A stretch of DNA of 64,000 nt from Pelecanus crispus (GCF_030463565.1 NC_134643.1:5280001-5344000), one strand, 5' to 3'; positions 11,102 to 22,950 are shown, numbered from the stretch's first letter. Notes: a model not told the origin generated them from the letters alone. A program made the numbers and translations.

Positions 11102-14100
11102 GTGAGGGGTGCGGGCCGGGAAGGGCCCTGTGGGGACGGGAGGGTGCGGCCCGGTGGTGGGGGCGAGCGGTGGGGCCGCCCCATGGGGCGGCTGGGGCCG
11201 GGGCCGGGGTCGGCCCCGGGGGGCTGAGGGGCCGCCGCTCCCCTCAGCCGTGCGGCCCCCAGGGGTGCTGTGGGCTCCGGTGTGGCTGGAGGGGCGGTGG
11301 CCGGGGGGCTGAGGGGAAGCGGCCTCCCGGGGGCAGGGCGGTGACTTGCCGGGGACGGAGGCGCCGTCCGCTCAGCCGGGGCTCGGTGGGTGCGGGCGAG
11401 GGGGAGACGGGAGCGGGTAGGGAAAGGGCCCTCAGCCCGGGCGGGTGAATGGGCGAGGACTAAAAAGGACAGCTTCGTAGGTGGCAGGCGGTCAAGGAGA
11501 CTCTCCTTTTCTCGGGAAATGGTTTAGCCTCCTCTGCTGCGTTTGAATAATTTTTAAAAAACTGTTACGGTTTTACAGGTTGTATCCTTCAGATGCCCTG
11601 TTGGGCCCTCGTTTGCATCATGGCATTATCCAAGGCAGTGGATAATGTATTAAGTGATATAGGAGATGAGGGGAAGGATGTCAGGTATGCAAACAAGGCA
11701 TGGTTTAGAGTGCTTTGTCCCTGCTACAGATGCTTTTTAAGAAACAGCAGTTCCTAAATTTTCATCCTTCTGAAAGGGACCTGCCCTTGATAGGTGTTGG
11801 TTTGCTGGAGAACTAGTGAACTCTGCTAATTTCTCCTGCATTCATTTTCAGGGGCCAAGTCAGGAATATGGCAACTCTAAAGGACAGTAAGTACTGCTTT
11901 TGATTGCTTTTGAGAGAGGGAAAGTGTTGCAGGAAAACCGTATGACAATATAATTTTGGTTAGCCTGTGTTGGTTAAGCTAATTGTGATACACATAACTG
12001 ATACTTGAGCCTCCAACACTTCTTATCTTAAACAAGCGTCCTTCAGGAAAGGCGCCACTTAAAATGTTTTAGTGCTAATTTAGATGTCATCTCAGCAAAC
12101 CAATATAGTTTTACTCAAACGTATTTTAAAAGTAACTTTATCATATGTGCTAAAACACATTTTTGTTTACCTTTAAGAATTCATTTATTTTCTGTTATGT
12201 TTATTTCCCTGTGCATTTATCCAGCATTGGGGGGAAAAAGGTCGACTGAATGGTTTCACTTTGATAATGCTTCTTTAAGCCATTCCTTATAGGTTCTTAT
12301 ACAGGGATATTGCCTTGGATTTCTGCTTGTCTATAGGACACCTGTTTTGTTTTCTTTTTGTATCAGTATTTTTATGAATCTCATTTTGCCACAAACTAAA
12401 CAGAGGAGGGAGTTTATTCTGCCTCTTTATAGTATGGGGTTTTGGTTTTTTTTTGTTTCCTCCCCTTGTCATCTAGGAAAGGATGACAGTATACCTCAAA
12501 TGATGCATTTGTGAAACAGGTAGAAGTGGAAGCAAAGAGAACAGTAAATAGGTCTTAGGTTGGGCTAATTATTAAATAAACGTTATGTCTGGGGGAAAAG
12601 ACATACCTGTTGTAAAGATGTGTTTGGGTTAGCCAGATTACTACTCTTACCGCTTTCTTTAATTTCTTTTCTTTCTGTAAATACTGAGGGCATGTCTTTT
12701 ATGAGGTTTATTTGTGCATTGTTTGGTTTTTTCTTCTTTGAGGAACTTGGCAAGGTATTTTTGGATGGCTGTTGCTAGTGTTTTAGTGCTTGGTTTTGAT
12801 GTCATTATGCCCACTACAGCCCATGACCTTCAACTGTTAACCTTATAGTTACCAGGCGCTTGAAGTCCATCAAGAACATTCAGAAAATTACGAAGTCCAT
12901 GAAGATGGTTTCTGCAGCAAAATATGCAAGAGCTGAGAGGGAGCTGAAGCCTGCTCGAGTCTATGGAACAGGAGCACTGGGTGAGAGAAGCCTCTTGCAC
13001 TGTGCGATGCGGGAATAGAAGAGGAAGGCTTCCATGGTGGTGATAAAATGCCTGGACTTTTTTAACTTTTGGTAGAGTTTTTCCAAAACAATTTGTATCT
13101 CTAGGCCACTGTCACCTTGAGTATTCCTTATAAGTAATTAATGGATAGCTATTTTTAAGAGTCCTGATGTGAAATTCATTATGATTTCTGATTACTTTTT
13201 TAACTTTGTGTGGTTGCATGGTTGTGTTTGTTGGTCGTAAAAACACCACAACTCAGAATTTCTGGCCTGCTTCTGTCTGTTAATGGAACTATGTCGGGTC
13301 TCTGTAGCACCTACAGGTACTGCCAGACCTCCTTGTGAACTCTTGTGCTGTACGTGCTCCTGAGGCAGTGGACTTGCACAGTGGCCGTAACTAAGTAATG
13401 ACACTGATTGTGTGATGCCCGATGCAGAGGTGTGGCTGGCTTTGAATCGTTTCTTTGTCACCTCTGGTCAGATTGTATGCAAACTTGAATGGTTGTGAGG
13501 GAGATAAAACTCATCTGGCCGACATTTGGAGCCCCTTTAGAAATGGTTTTAGTTAGAATAAGTCAAAGGTATTTTGATATGACCTGTTTGCTTCCTGGCA
13601 CCCTTGAAAAGCTTACCCATCTTTTTTTTAGCTCTCTATGAGAAAGCAGAAATAAAGGCGCCTGAGGACAAGAAGAAGCACCTCCTTATTGGTGTGTCCT
13701 CTGACCGAGGTCTGTGTGGTGCTATCCATACATCGATTGCTAAAACCTTGAAGAATGAGATTACCAACCTCTCAAACGCAGGGAAAGAAGTCATGGTGAT
13801 TGGAGTAGGTGACAAGATCAGAAGCCTGCTTCAGAGGTAAAAAGGAGAAGGGTTCGGTTTGATTTAGTGCTTTTGTTTGTTTTCTGTAGTAGAAATTTCC
13901 CAGACTGCTCAGAAAGCTCTGTGGCATTCGCAGGCAATTGCATTTAATTGAACTGTGTGAAATTCAGGCTCCTTTAAAAAAAAAATTTGCAAATATCCTA
14001 AAAGGGGTTTTGATCATCTCGACATTCATGAAACGGCTGCATAGCACTGTTATGTTTTTGAAATAAAAGTCTGAAAGCTAGCAACGCTAGTGCTGTTACA

Positions 14101-17100
14101 AGTGTGTGTTTATCACTGAAGCTATTGTAATAATTTAACTGAAAAAAAGGCAAAATTTTTCTCAGACCCTAATTCAATAAAATGCTTAGTTCTGAACACT
14201 AGTAAGTTATGCTAGTAAGTCCTGCTGCCACGTAGTTGTACAGTAGAGCATCCACTTGGTTCTAACGCAGATCTGATATTACTGCAGGACACATGGCAAT
14301 TACCTCCTGCTGACATTCAAAGAAGTGGGACGGAGGCCTCCGACCTTTGGAGATGCTTCAGTCATTGCCTCAGAGCTGCTAAACTCTGGGTACGAATTTG
14401 ATGAAGGCTCTGTCATCTACAACCGGTTCAGGTAAGACTAAACGGAAACTGCACTGGAAAAATACTGGGTAGAAGGCTTCAAACAGCACGTTGGCCCGAT
14501 GAAGTGATATGAAAACTGACTGTGAATTGTCATGTTTACTTTATTTCTTGAGGACGGAGTGCATTTTGTCGTGTGTGAAGAGCTGTTGGGGGTTCTTTTT
14601 TTTTTTATATAGCTGTGGTTGGAATTCTCTTTTTGCTTGTATTGTGGGTGCTGTTATATTTACAGTCAGCACGTCGTTGTATCCACATGCTATCTGAGCT
14701 CTCTTTATCAGGATTATTGCAGAACTTTGTGGAATTGGAAGGCCAGAAGTTGTCTATTCTAATTTGGTTTTAAACAGTCAATTTAGGGTTAGTGGAACTG
14801 AAGAGCTTATTACGCTATTTTTATACAGGTCTGTCATCTCCTACAAGACTGATGAAAAGCCGATCTTCTCCCTTGAAACAGTTGCTGGTTCTGGTAAGTA
14901 GTGAACTAGAAAACACCCGTTACATCAAGTGATAAATCACAGAAAAAGTAATCTGAATGTGGGAATATGGTATTAAAACATCTTACTATGCTGTTATGAC
15001 ACGTGTCATAAGTTTACCAGGTTGTTTTATCTTGGCAGTCAAAGGCTGACCTGTCAAGGTGCTGTGGGGCGGGGAGGTTAAAAAGAAAGGTTATGCTAAT
15101 TTTGGTTTGAGATTCTCTCTCAAGCAACAGTTTGTGCATATGCCAAACTCTGCCGGTTCGAGTGTTTTCAGTACTGAATGGCCTGGGTATTGAGTGACTT
15201 TGCACTACTCAGTAAAAATACCCCAGAATGTTTCTGTAGAATTGTATGGGAAGATACGGGAACATCATACACCAGTAATGCATTTGGCCTTGGTCAGAAT
15301 CTGACTTTCCTAGTATTAAATTGAATGAAAACACATAAAATACTTGGTCTCTCTGCTACTTAAAATTTTGTTATGAAAGTACACATAGTACATAGAGAAA
15401 ATCCCTCCGCGCTGCCTTAAGTAGAGAAACAGGCTAGCCTAGTAGTCTTTCACATGGCATTGTGTTGTTTTGCTAGAGGTGGTATGTCTTCGATTTCTCT
15501 AAGTCCACTCTTTCGTATTTTACAGAAAGCCTAAGTATCTATGATGATATTGATGCTGATGTGCTGAGAAACTACCAGGAATTTACGCTAGCAAATATTC
15601 TGTACTACTCCCTGAAAGAATCCACCACCAGCGAGCAGAGTGCTAGGATGACCGCTATGGACAACGCGAGCAAGAATGCTTGTAAGTGTACACTGTGGGC
15701 TTCCCAGGACTTCAGTAGTTTAGCATGAAAGTACCAACCTCCCTTTGTGTAATTCTTTATTTCCAAAATTATAAGAAACGAGCTGGTTTCTCTCTTAATT
15801 CCATTTTGAGTCTGGTTTTTTGAGCTGGTTCAACTGGGATTCTTTTCTGAACATGTGAACCTTATTTAGTCCCTGGAAAGAAGGATTGCTGTCAAGTATA
15901 TGAGGAATAAGAATAGGTAACTGGAAGTGAAATAACAAATTCTTTAATAAGAATATGAAATACTAAACCAATCTTGTAATGGCCAAAAATTCTTACGCTC
16001 TTCTCATGTGGCTGGTCTGAGGATTTGCAAAATTTTTATAAACCTGTACCTGCTTGTGAGCCCAATGTCATTGGCCCTGCACCAATTTAAAGGTGGGGAA
16101 ACTGAAACAGTGGTTAATTACTTTACCACCTGTCATGCGGCGAGTTGAGAACATACAAATATTCCTTGGAAGGTGTACAAACTGAGCGCAGGGCAGAGAG
16201 TATGCAGTTGGTATTCATGGGAGACAGCTAATAGCTTCAGTGTGGCGTGGTGACAAGACTTCAGTCCTGAGAAGGTAGCGCTGCATAAAGGATACTGGTG
16301 ACTGAGTGAAGTTGGTGCGATGTGCTCTTGGGCTCCCTGGAACTGTAGGGGTGGCTCTCTGCTGACCACCTTGTCTTGAGAGAAAGGCGATACCTTCTGC
16401 GTTTAAAAAAAAAACATTTGAAGAAAAAAAATTTAAAAAAAAAATCTGGTTCCCTTTGCCAGAACAGGAGTAACTTGAAGGAAATACTGATACAGTTATT
16501 GGCAGTGATCTAATTTAAAAGCACGTAGTGCATGCCTGTGTGACGTTAAAATAAGTGATGTCATACCATGGTATTTACTAGTCTGTCGGCTGTTCTTCAG
16601 ATGTTTAACTCTGATGCCTCAAGCCAAATTACCAAGTTTCTAGATTGCCTACTAGTAGTGTTATCTGTAAGGGGAAAAAAAGGAACAGTACAGTAAGCCT
16701 CTTGATCGTTTGCATGGATTTACAAGACTTTTTGGTGTTCTGTTCATACAGCTTCTCTTCATCTGTTTTTGAATACTTATTATATGTTTAAATTCCAATC
16801 TTAATTTTTTCTAGCTGAGATGATTGACAAATTGACCTTGACATTCAACCGTACCCGTCAAGCCGTCATTACCAAGGAGCTTATTGAGATCATCTCTGGT
16901 GCTGCTGCTCTGTGAGTACCTGTATAAATGTGAAGTAGGAGTTGTTGTAAAGTCATGTAATGCTTGTACGTCCTGCTTCAGTCAGGTTAACGGGGAAGGT
17001 TAGGGCACGTAGGTCCTAAAGCCAAAGGGAAGACAGTCCATGGCATGAATCCCAAGTTTTTCAGCTTGTGCAGTTCTAGTAACAAGTGTGAAGTTCGGCC

Positions 17101-18335
17101 AGATGAAGTTAAAACGCTGGTGAAGTAGATCTTTAGCCTCAACATGCATCCTTGCCTGAACAGGCAGTGTTTTTCCTCCTTTTTGGCGTTCAGCGGGTTT
17201 CCCCACACCTCCCTTCTACCTGGGCTTCTCCTGCTCTGTCTGCTCCAACAGCCCAGTAGTGTTGGATGGGGGAGAGCAGCTCAGGTGACTGAAATGGTTT
17301 TGGATAAATCAGCCGGTGGTGATGTTCAGAAGCTGAGAATTTGGGGGTGGGGTTGGAAGGAGGAGGGAATTTCCAGAATCTGTTGAGACTGAATGTGTAT
17401 CTTACTTTGTAAGTTCAGTTTTTTGCTTATTTCGCTGAGAAGTTTTGTGAGGGTGTGTACTGCGGGTTACAAATGTGTGGACTTAGACCACAATTTGTAA
17501 CTGCGTGTAGCTAATGCATATTACACCTAACAGCTAAAACTTTTGTGCTGTGCTCAGATGCAAATACATGTGTTAATATCCTGTGTGTTTACAAAATGCC
17601 TGGAATACATACCATATTGCAGTTACGTGCTGTATTGTGCTCCTCACAATACATTTGCGGTCATAAATACATGCATAGTTTTGCCTGAATTTGCATGAGT
17701 TGCTTCCTAACCTGCTTGTTCTGTTTTTTCTCGTAATACCATAACCAGGAATTAATCGGAAAAAGTGGTTCAGCCAAATCCAAGAGGTAAAGTTATGAAA
17801 TAGAAACTAGATTGTGTTTTGAAATGAATTAACGCAGACAATCTTGAAGTCAAATGAGGAAGTCGGAATTCAGTGTTGTTGGTCAGAGAAACTTCTCTTC
17901 CCAAAGAGCTGGGAAACTGCCCGTTGCTAGGTTGAATCTGTCTGAACAAAAAGTTAAACACCAATAATTTTAAGCAACGTGGGTCCATGATAGCATATGT
18001 CCACATTTGACATCATCTTCTGTGGGTTTTTTTTTTTAAACATTTCTGGGTTATTGAATTAATTTGCAGTTACTGTTTTAATTTTTTCATAGGGCCCTGA
18101 CCTTATGCAATGATTTAAAAATGCCTGCATGTAAGGCATTGTACCCGAAGAGGTTTCTGTAGCAAAATAAGCATATTGAAAATCTTAAACTTCAAGGAAA
18201 AATAGACTTGATAGAGAATTTGGGGGGAGGGGGTAAGGAATTTTAATTAGTTGAAGTATTCAAATTGGAGGAGATAAACATTTTGAATAAATAAATGCAA
18301 GGGTTTTAATTGGCTTCAATTTTCCTTACAGGTGA
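11058..18335 (+). CDS. ATP5F1C: ATP synthase F1 subunit gamma, mitochondrial (complete)
   Basis: Eight exons (11058-11101, 11852-11886, 12849-12980, 13632-13836, 14288-14431, 14829-14893, 15526-15681, 16815-16911) plus the first four bases of the terminal exon (18332-18335, ending TGA) give 293 codons. Residues 1-21 are an arginine-containing mitochondrial transit peptide that starts [15 protein letters not shown]. The mature chain begins at ATLKD and is 272 residues, the length of the mammalian mature subunit without its C-terminal Asp. The N-terminal rotor helix ([20 protein letters not shown]), the central alpha/beta domain ([14 protein letters not shown]) and the C-terminal helix carrying the gamma-subunit signature [14 protein letters not shown] are all present. 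The protein is the rotating shaft of F1 in the mitochondrial matrix, coupling proton flow to ATP synthesis. An alternative exon at 17749-17786 changes the C-terminus. Confidence 0.97.
11852..11886 (+). CDS. ATP5F1C: ATP5F1C coding exon 2
   Basis: This 35-nt exon encodes [11 protein letters not shown], which spans the mitochondrial processing site (the mature chain begins at Ala-Thr-Leu). The acceptor is TTCATTTTCAG and the donor GACA|GTAAGT. Confidence 0.93.
12849..12980 (+). CDS. ATP5F1C: ATP5F1C coding exon 3
   Basis: This 132-nt exon encodes the N-terminal coiled-coil helix ([18 protein letters not shown], then [19 protein letters not shown]). This helix pairs with the C-terminal helix to form the rotor axle. 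The acceptor is CCTTATAG and the donor CTGG|GTGAGA. Confidence 0.95.
13632..13836 (+). CDS. ATP5F1C: ATP5F1C coding exon 4
   Basis: This 205-nt exon encodes [19 protein letters not shown], then [19 protein letters not shown] and [15 protein letters not shown] of the central domain. The acceptor is CTTTTTTTTAG and the donor CAGAG|GTAAAA. Confidence 0.95.
14288..14431 (+). CDS. ATP5F1C: ATP5F1C coding exon 5
   Basis: This 144-nt exon encodes [20 protein letters not shown], then [20 protein letters not shown] and SVIYNRF. The acceptor is ATTACTGCAG and the donor TTCAG|GTAAGA. Confidence 0.95.
14829..14893 (+). CDS. ATP5F1C: ATP5F1C coding exon 6
   Basis: This 65-nt exon encodes [20 protein letters not shown]. 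The acceptor is TTATACAG and the donor TCTG|GTAAGT. Confidence 0.94.
15526..15681 (+). CDS. ATP5F1C: ATP5F1C coding exon 7
   Basis: This 156-nt exon encodes [18 protein letters not shown], then [19 protein letters not shown] and DNASKNA, leading into the C-terminal helix. The acceptor is ATTTTACAG and the donor GCTT|GTAAGT. Confidence 0.95.
16815..16911 (+). CDS. ATP5F1C: ATP5F1C coding exon 8 (gamma signature)
   Basis: This 97-nt exon encodes [18 protein letters not shown], then [13 protein letters not shown], the family signature at the C-terminal rotor tip. It ends with CT of the final Leu codon before donor CT|GTGAGT. Splicing to 18332 or to 17749 decides the last residue. Confidence 0.95.
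17749..17786 (+). CDS. ATP5F1C: ATP5F1C alternative cassette exon 9
   Basis: The position matches the mammalian alternative exon that adds a single C-terminal Asp (liver-type versus heart/muscle-type isoforms). The acceptor is CCATAACCAG after a T-rich tract (712-732 of this thousand) and the donor CAAGAG|GTAAAG. If included, CT joins G, giving CTG AAT TAA, so the protein would end Leu-Asn instead of Leu. The exon is 38 nt as drawn; the exact 3' end is my choice of the best donor. Exon skipping gives CTG TGA. Confidence 0.75.
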
Positions 18336-18470
18336 AGAGGAGCTCTTCTGAGCATATGGTTTAACTGCCTGTGTCTATGTTAACAAGACTGCTCTATTAT
18401 TTTGTGAAGAAGTGGTAAAGCCCCAGAAATCTTAAATTCTTACAATAAACCGCCTACGTGAAACAAATGC
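18332..18470 (+). other. ATP5F1C: ATP5F1C terminal exon and 3' UTR
   Basis: The acceptor TTTTCCTTACAG ends at 18331. The first base completes the Leu codon and TGA at 18333-18335 terminates the exon-9-skipped isoform. The 3' UTR is short, with an AATAAA at 18444-18449 and a GT-rich stretch just after. The cleavage site near 18460-18475 is inferred. Confidence 0.85.
18444..18449 (+). terminator. ATP5F1C: ATP5F1C polyadenylation signal AATAAA
   Basis: A canonical hexamer lies about 110 bp after the stop codon and is followed by the GT-rich sequence CTGGGTTGTCC, as expected for a cleavage and polyadenylation site. Confidence 0.85.
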
Positions 18471-20500
18471 TCTGGGTTGTCCATGGAGCAAATGCTCCTG
18501 GTGTCTACATTTCTGAGTTTGACTTGGTTACTCTTCGAAACAGGATTTTTTTTTTTTTTTTTTTAAAAGCTGTGCTCTACATTTTGTAATGTATCTGGCA
18601 TGCAAAACATATAAGCGGGGGTTTCTTCATTTGAAGAGTGGAACAGATCACCGGTCTTTACCTTGTGTTTAAGTGTTGGTTTGTTACGTATGTTGTACTG
18701 TGTGCTGAAGGAGGTGACTCTGGAATAACGTCTGCATCGTGCAGTTGGAATGCTGATCTCTATCTCATTTGAATACCATATTACTACTATTTCTAGATGT
18801 TAGTATTTTAAAATGAACTGATCTGATTACATGAGTCATTTTGGTGTTTATTTAGAATGCACACTGGTTTTATGGTCAGTGTGTGTGTATATATCTGCAT
18901 GCTATAAAATACACCACAGTTCTCAGCTCTTGCTGGCACAACAGGAATGTGAGAAAGGATAAAACATAAAAAATAAGAGTGTAGCAGAAGTGTAAGAAAG
19001 AAGCGGTAGTGGTGCAGTGTAACCACAGAAGTAGAAAGCTGCCACTCGGTCTGGTAGACAAAGCAAGGGCCTTGAAGGGCTCCATGATGCACGTGACGGA
19101 GATGGGAAGAGGGTTTGCAGAAGAGATCCGAGGAGAACGGAATCGGCCTTGAGCTTCAAAGCCGCCTGTGAGGGACGCAGGGTCAGGCGTCAGCAGCCAC
19201 CTGCTCGCTCGGGCTGCTCTTGCGTTGAGTTGGATCTAACTCAGCTGGTCTAGAAACCGTGGGATCGAGTGCCGCGCTGGAGTTAATGTTTCCTTAGAGG
19301 CAACTTGTTGGCTTAACGAAGCGGTGCGTTGTTGATACCGTGCGGCTTTGTGTGCTGCCTTTGTACGCGGAGATGTGTATGTGGGTAAGAAGGGAAGTAG
19401 TAGTGGGACCGGAGGTGAGATTCAAAAAAACAAGACTGCCTTACAGCAGATTTGTTATGGATTTAGAAAACTCTTCCAATGACTTTTTTTAAGGAACGAC
19501 AGTTCTAATGCTGCTCTTATTCACACAACTGGAGTGGCAGAGCTGTTGGAATGGGTGAATTCAGGGAGTACTAAAATGTGGGAAGGCAAACCAGGCACTG
19601 GACGTTGTGATAGTGTAGAAGTTCCTGATTTATTGTGCAACTCATAGTTTACAACCTTCAGCATGTAATTCTTTTAAGTATAACTTTATTTAGAACCCCT
19701 TTTAAATCACCTTTTCTTTCCTTTTCTACCTAGGTGCAAAACACCGCTTTGAAATGACAAGTCTAAAAAGACACTAGAATATAATGTACTCTGTTAAACT
19801 TGAGTTAGCCCCATTGTTTAAACAACTTCATCTTCTTTTTTTTTTTTTTTTTGAGGTAATCCTGATGATTTATGTTCCTCTTTTCCTCTGTAAATTTATC
19901 CATCCTCCCTGTTCTCTTCCATGTGGAATTACCTCCCCGTTGAAGAATACTTTAGGCTACTGCTGGCTTTCTAATGCAGTTCCCAGCACTGTGCCTGTCC
20001 TGATAGCATGTCAGCCAAGGTCTGTACCCATAGGGCCAAAGCTTTCCAGCACAGTCTGAGTTTTTGTGGCTGCCTGGCCTGCTGTCACCGCCTTGCGATG
20101 CAGCGTGTGCCACTGCTGGGCTCAGCGGGACAGGCAGCCATCCATTGCTGTCATCCCACAAGAGGGACAATGCATGCAACGCTGAGCGCGGAAATGCTGG
20201 TCTGTTTGAAATGGTTGGCAAAGGGGAAACGGCCGCGTGGGCCCTGGGCAGGACCTGCCACGTTCAGCGGCAGTGTGCCAAGCCAGCTGGGACTGTCGGA
20301 GACCCTCCTGCTGTCCCCAGCCCATCTGACTGTTCCCACTCCCTACACAACATGTTCTTTAATTCCTCTGGATAGGCAGGGAAATCCTTTCTGCAACCTC
20401 CAGCCTTCCCTTCTTCCCCCTGTCAAGACACAAAGGAGCCTGGGTCAGGTTGCTGTGCATGTCCGCGGAGGGAAGTTCTTTCCAAGTCCTTGAACCCCAT
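18471..20500. other. ATP5F1C-TAF3 intergenic, left part
   Basis: Poly-T tracts occur at 18546-18564 and about 19836-19852. The short open frames on both strands (for example 20008-20493) show no family resemblance. Nothing else was identified. Confidence 0.5.
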
Positions 20501-21432
20501 GTTCGTAGAACCATGAGATGGTTTGGGTTGGAAGGGACGTTTAAAGGTCATCCAGTCCAACCTCCCCGCCATGGGCAGGGACATCTTCACCTAGGTCAGG
20601 TTGATCAGAGCCCCATCCAACCTGACCTTGAATGTTTCCAGGGATGGGGCATCCACCACCTCTCTGGGCCAGTGTCTCACCACCCTCCACATAAAGAATT
20701 TCTTCCTTATATCTAGTCTGAATCTACCCTCTTCTAGTTTAAAACCATTACCCCTTGTCCTATCGCAATAGGCGCTGCTAAAAAGTCTGTCCCCATCTTT
20801 CTTCTAAGACCCCCTTTAAGTACTGAAAGGCCGCACTAAGGTCTCCCCGCAGCCTCCTCTTCTCCAGGCTGAACAACCCCAACTCTCTCGGCCTGTCCTT
20901 GTAGGAGAGGTGCTCCAGCCCTCAGATCATTTTTGTGGCCTCCTCTGGAGTCCTTCTTGTGCTGAGGGCCCCAGAGCTGGATGCAGTGCTCGAGGTGAGG
21001 TCTCACCAGAGCAGAGTAGAGGGGCAGAATCACCTCCCTCGACCTGCTGGCCACGCTTCTTTTGATGCAGCCCAGGATATGGTTGGCTTTCTGGGCTGCA
21101 AGCGCACATTGCTGGCTCATGTCCAGTTTTTCATCTGCCAGTACCCCCAAGGCCTTCTCTGCAGGGCTGCTCTCTATTCCATCATCCCCCAGCCTGTATT
21201 GATACTGGGGGTTGCCAGTATCAATATAAGTAAGATCTTAAACAGTCCCGGTACGGACCCCTGAGGGACACCACTTGTCACCAGTCTCCATCTGGACATT
21301 GAGCCGTTGACCACTGCCCTCTGAATGCGACTGTCCAACCAATTCTTCATCCACTGAACAGTCCACCCATCGAATCCGTGTCTCTCCAATTTAGAGAGAA
21401 GGATGTTTTGGAGGACTGTGTCAAAACTGCAT
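20501..21432 (-). mobile_element. CR1 retrotransposon fragment with internal deletion, minus orientation
   Basis: Read on the minus strand, 21432 to about 21230 encodes a CR1 reverse-transcriptase segment ([17 protein letters not shown], then [17 protein letters not shown]). The frame then degrades. From about 21170 it resumes at VLADEKLDMSQQCALAAQKA, HILGCIKRSVASRSREVI and LEHCIQLWGPQHKKD. The 3' end reads out as the GGTTTGGGTTGGAAGGGA complement at 20519-20536, followed by diverged terminal octamers at 20501-20518. The RT core between the two blocks is missing, and stops and frameshifts are present. It is a dead 5'-truncated copy. Confidence 0.93.
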
Positions 21433-22950
21433 GTTAATTCCCTTAAGAATACTTGCGAAGTTTCAAAGAAGGGGCATATGCATTTGCAGCTTTCCAGAGC
21501 ACTCAATATGTTTCCAAGATAGGAACCGCGATGCCAGTTCAAAAGTGCCCAAAGCTTCTCAACAGACTGAAGGGAGTGAGCAAAGGTCCACCTGCGCTGA
21601 CAAAGGATGAGCTGCAGGACTGTGTCATGGGTGCAGCTCCCCTCTCCTCAGGTTGCAGGCTTGAGATGTGACTGACACAGGAGACTGGGCTGTTTATTGA
21701 CTAATCAATACACTACTAATCATCTAATAAATCAATGAGCTAATTCGTGAACTAATTAACTTCTAATAATAGACCACTATTATTCACAATTCTGTCCTAT
21801 ACACTCTGACTGGTTACACACAATTACCGAGTTACAGTTTAGCACTTGTGGTATTACCGTGTACACAGCCACCACTGAGTAACAGCTCTGTTGTGCCTCA
21901 TTCTTCCTCTCGCACCACTCAGTAACCGTTATTTTTGTTTCTGGATCCTCCTTTTTGCCACCGCAGTTTCATCCGTTCCCTGTTTGTTTTTTTCCCAAAT
22001 AAACAACTCGCCCATAAACACTTTTTCTTCATTGTTGCCAATTTTGCTACCTCTGTTCCTCAAAGCTGATGTTTCTACTGCCTAGACAATCTTGGCCTTC
22101 TGTGTAATTGCTTATATACCTGCCTACTTACAGGTGGCCTTGCAAGGTTCTGCTTCCCCAAAAGATTCCCCAAACTTCCCTTCAATTTGGTTCATCACTG
22201 GCTCTTAAATAGGTTGTGTTTGTTTTTTTTTTTTTTGTGGTTCCACCACATGCAAAAAACTGCAGCTGCAGAAGACATTCACAAAAGTTGTCTTTTTCTT
22301 AGCTCCGGAGGAACTACTGACATTAGAAAGGAGAGAAACGTAACAAATCAGCCTTTTTTTTTTTCTTTTTTTCTGCAAAGGAGAAATATCCCCTACAAGT
22401 CTTCTGGCGTTAAAGTCAATTTTGATTTAAAGTGTCTTAAATCAGGCTCCTTTCCGTGTCCTTAAGTCTCTTCACTATCAAAGGTTTTTCTGTTACACTA
22501 AAATGTCCTCTCCCATTTCTCAGATTCCCGTTCCTCACAGCACAGGCCTAATCCTCCAACTTCCACCTGTGCGCAGGTTGCTCCAAAACAAACCTGATGC
22601 AGCGCTGGCCATACGTGTGACATATGACAGCACGCGTGGCGAGGCCGTACAGCTGTGGAGTGACGCGCTGGGACCTGAAACCGCAATCTCCAAACCAAAA
22701 AGCGACCAACTGACAGCGTTAGCATGAAGAGTAGTTAAAGGGCTTCACAAAAAAGGCGGATTTAACGGCAAGGGCTTGACAGCCCGCGCTTGACGGCGGT
22801 GGGCATGAGCTGCCTGAGGGTCCGTGGAGGGGAGGCCTGGCAATGGCGAGGCCTGGCGCCCGCCTCCTCCATCCAGCTGGAAAGGAAAAAAAAACCACCA
22901 GAGAAATAATTAATCAGGGCTTCGGATAAACCGTTCTGACCAGGAATTTT
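21433..22950. other. Intergenic block of unknown origin, possible degraded LTR
   Basis: AT-rich sequence at 21668-22150 lies between the CR1 and the TAF3 promoter. On the minus strand it has a TATATAAG at 22118-22111 and an AATAAA at 21698-21693, with TG at 21668 as a possible LTR end. No matching direct target duplication was found, so an LTR identity is only a suggestion. Bases 22210-22380 contain several T-runs. Confidence 0.3.

Larger units (their letters stand above)
10680..11450. promoter_or_regulatory. CpG island spanning the KIN and ATP5F1C 5' ends
   Basis: The interval is very GC-rich and dense in CpG. It covers KIN exon 1, the 171-bp gap between start codons, ATP5F1C exon 1 and the start of ATP5F1C intron 1. 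The edges are estimated by eye. A shared island of this kind is typical of divergent housekeeping gene pairs. Confidence 0.85.
11102..18331 (+). other. ATP5F1C: ATP5F1C introns, nothing else recognised
   Basis: The intervals 11102-11851, 11887-12848, 12981-13631, 13837-14287, 14432-14828, 14894-15525, 15682-16814 and 16912-18331 (the last containing cassette exon 9) are introns. I looked for box C/D or tRNA-like signals and CR1 tails and saw none I could support. Confidence 0.55.

Noticed and set aside
10635-11448. Several long open frames on both strands over the KIN/ATP5F1C island
   Set aside because: Only the KIN exon 1 and ATP5F1C exon 1 pieces are supported by homology. The rest follows from a stop-poor CpG island.
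11102-18331. snoRNA or tRNA genes in ATP5F1C introns
   Set aside because: I looked for box C/D pairs with terminal stems and for tRNA B-box sequence but found none convincing. A covariance-model search would be needed to exclude them.
20008-20493. 161-aa frame in the intergenic region
   Set aside because: No recognisable domain. Overlapping frames on both strands have similar length.
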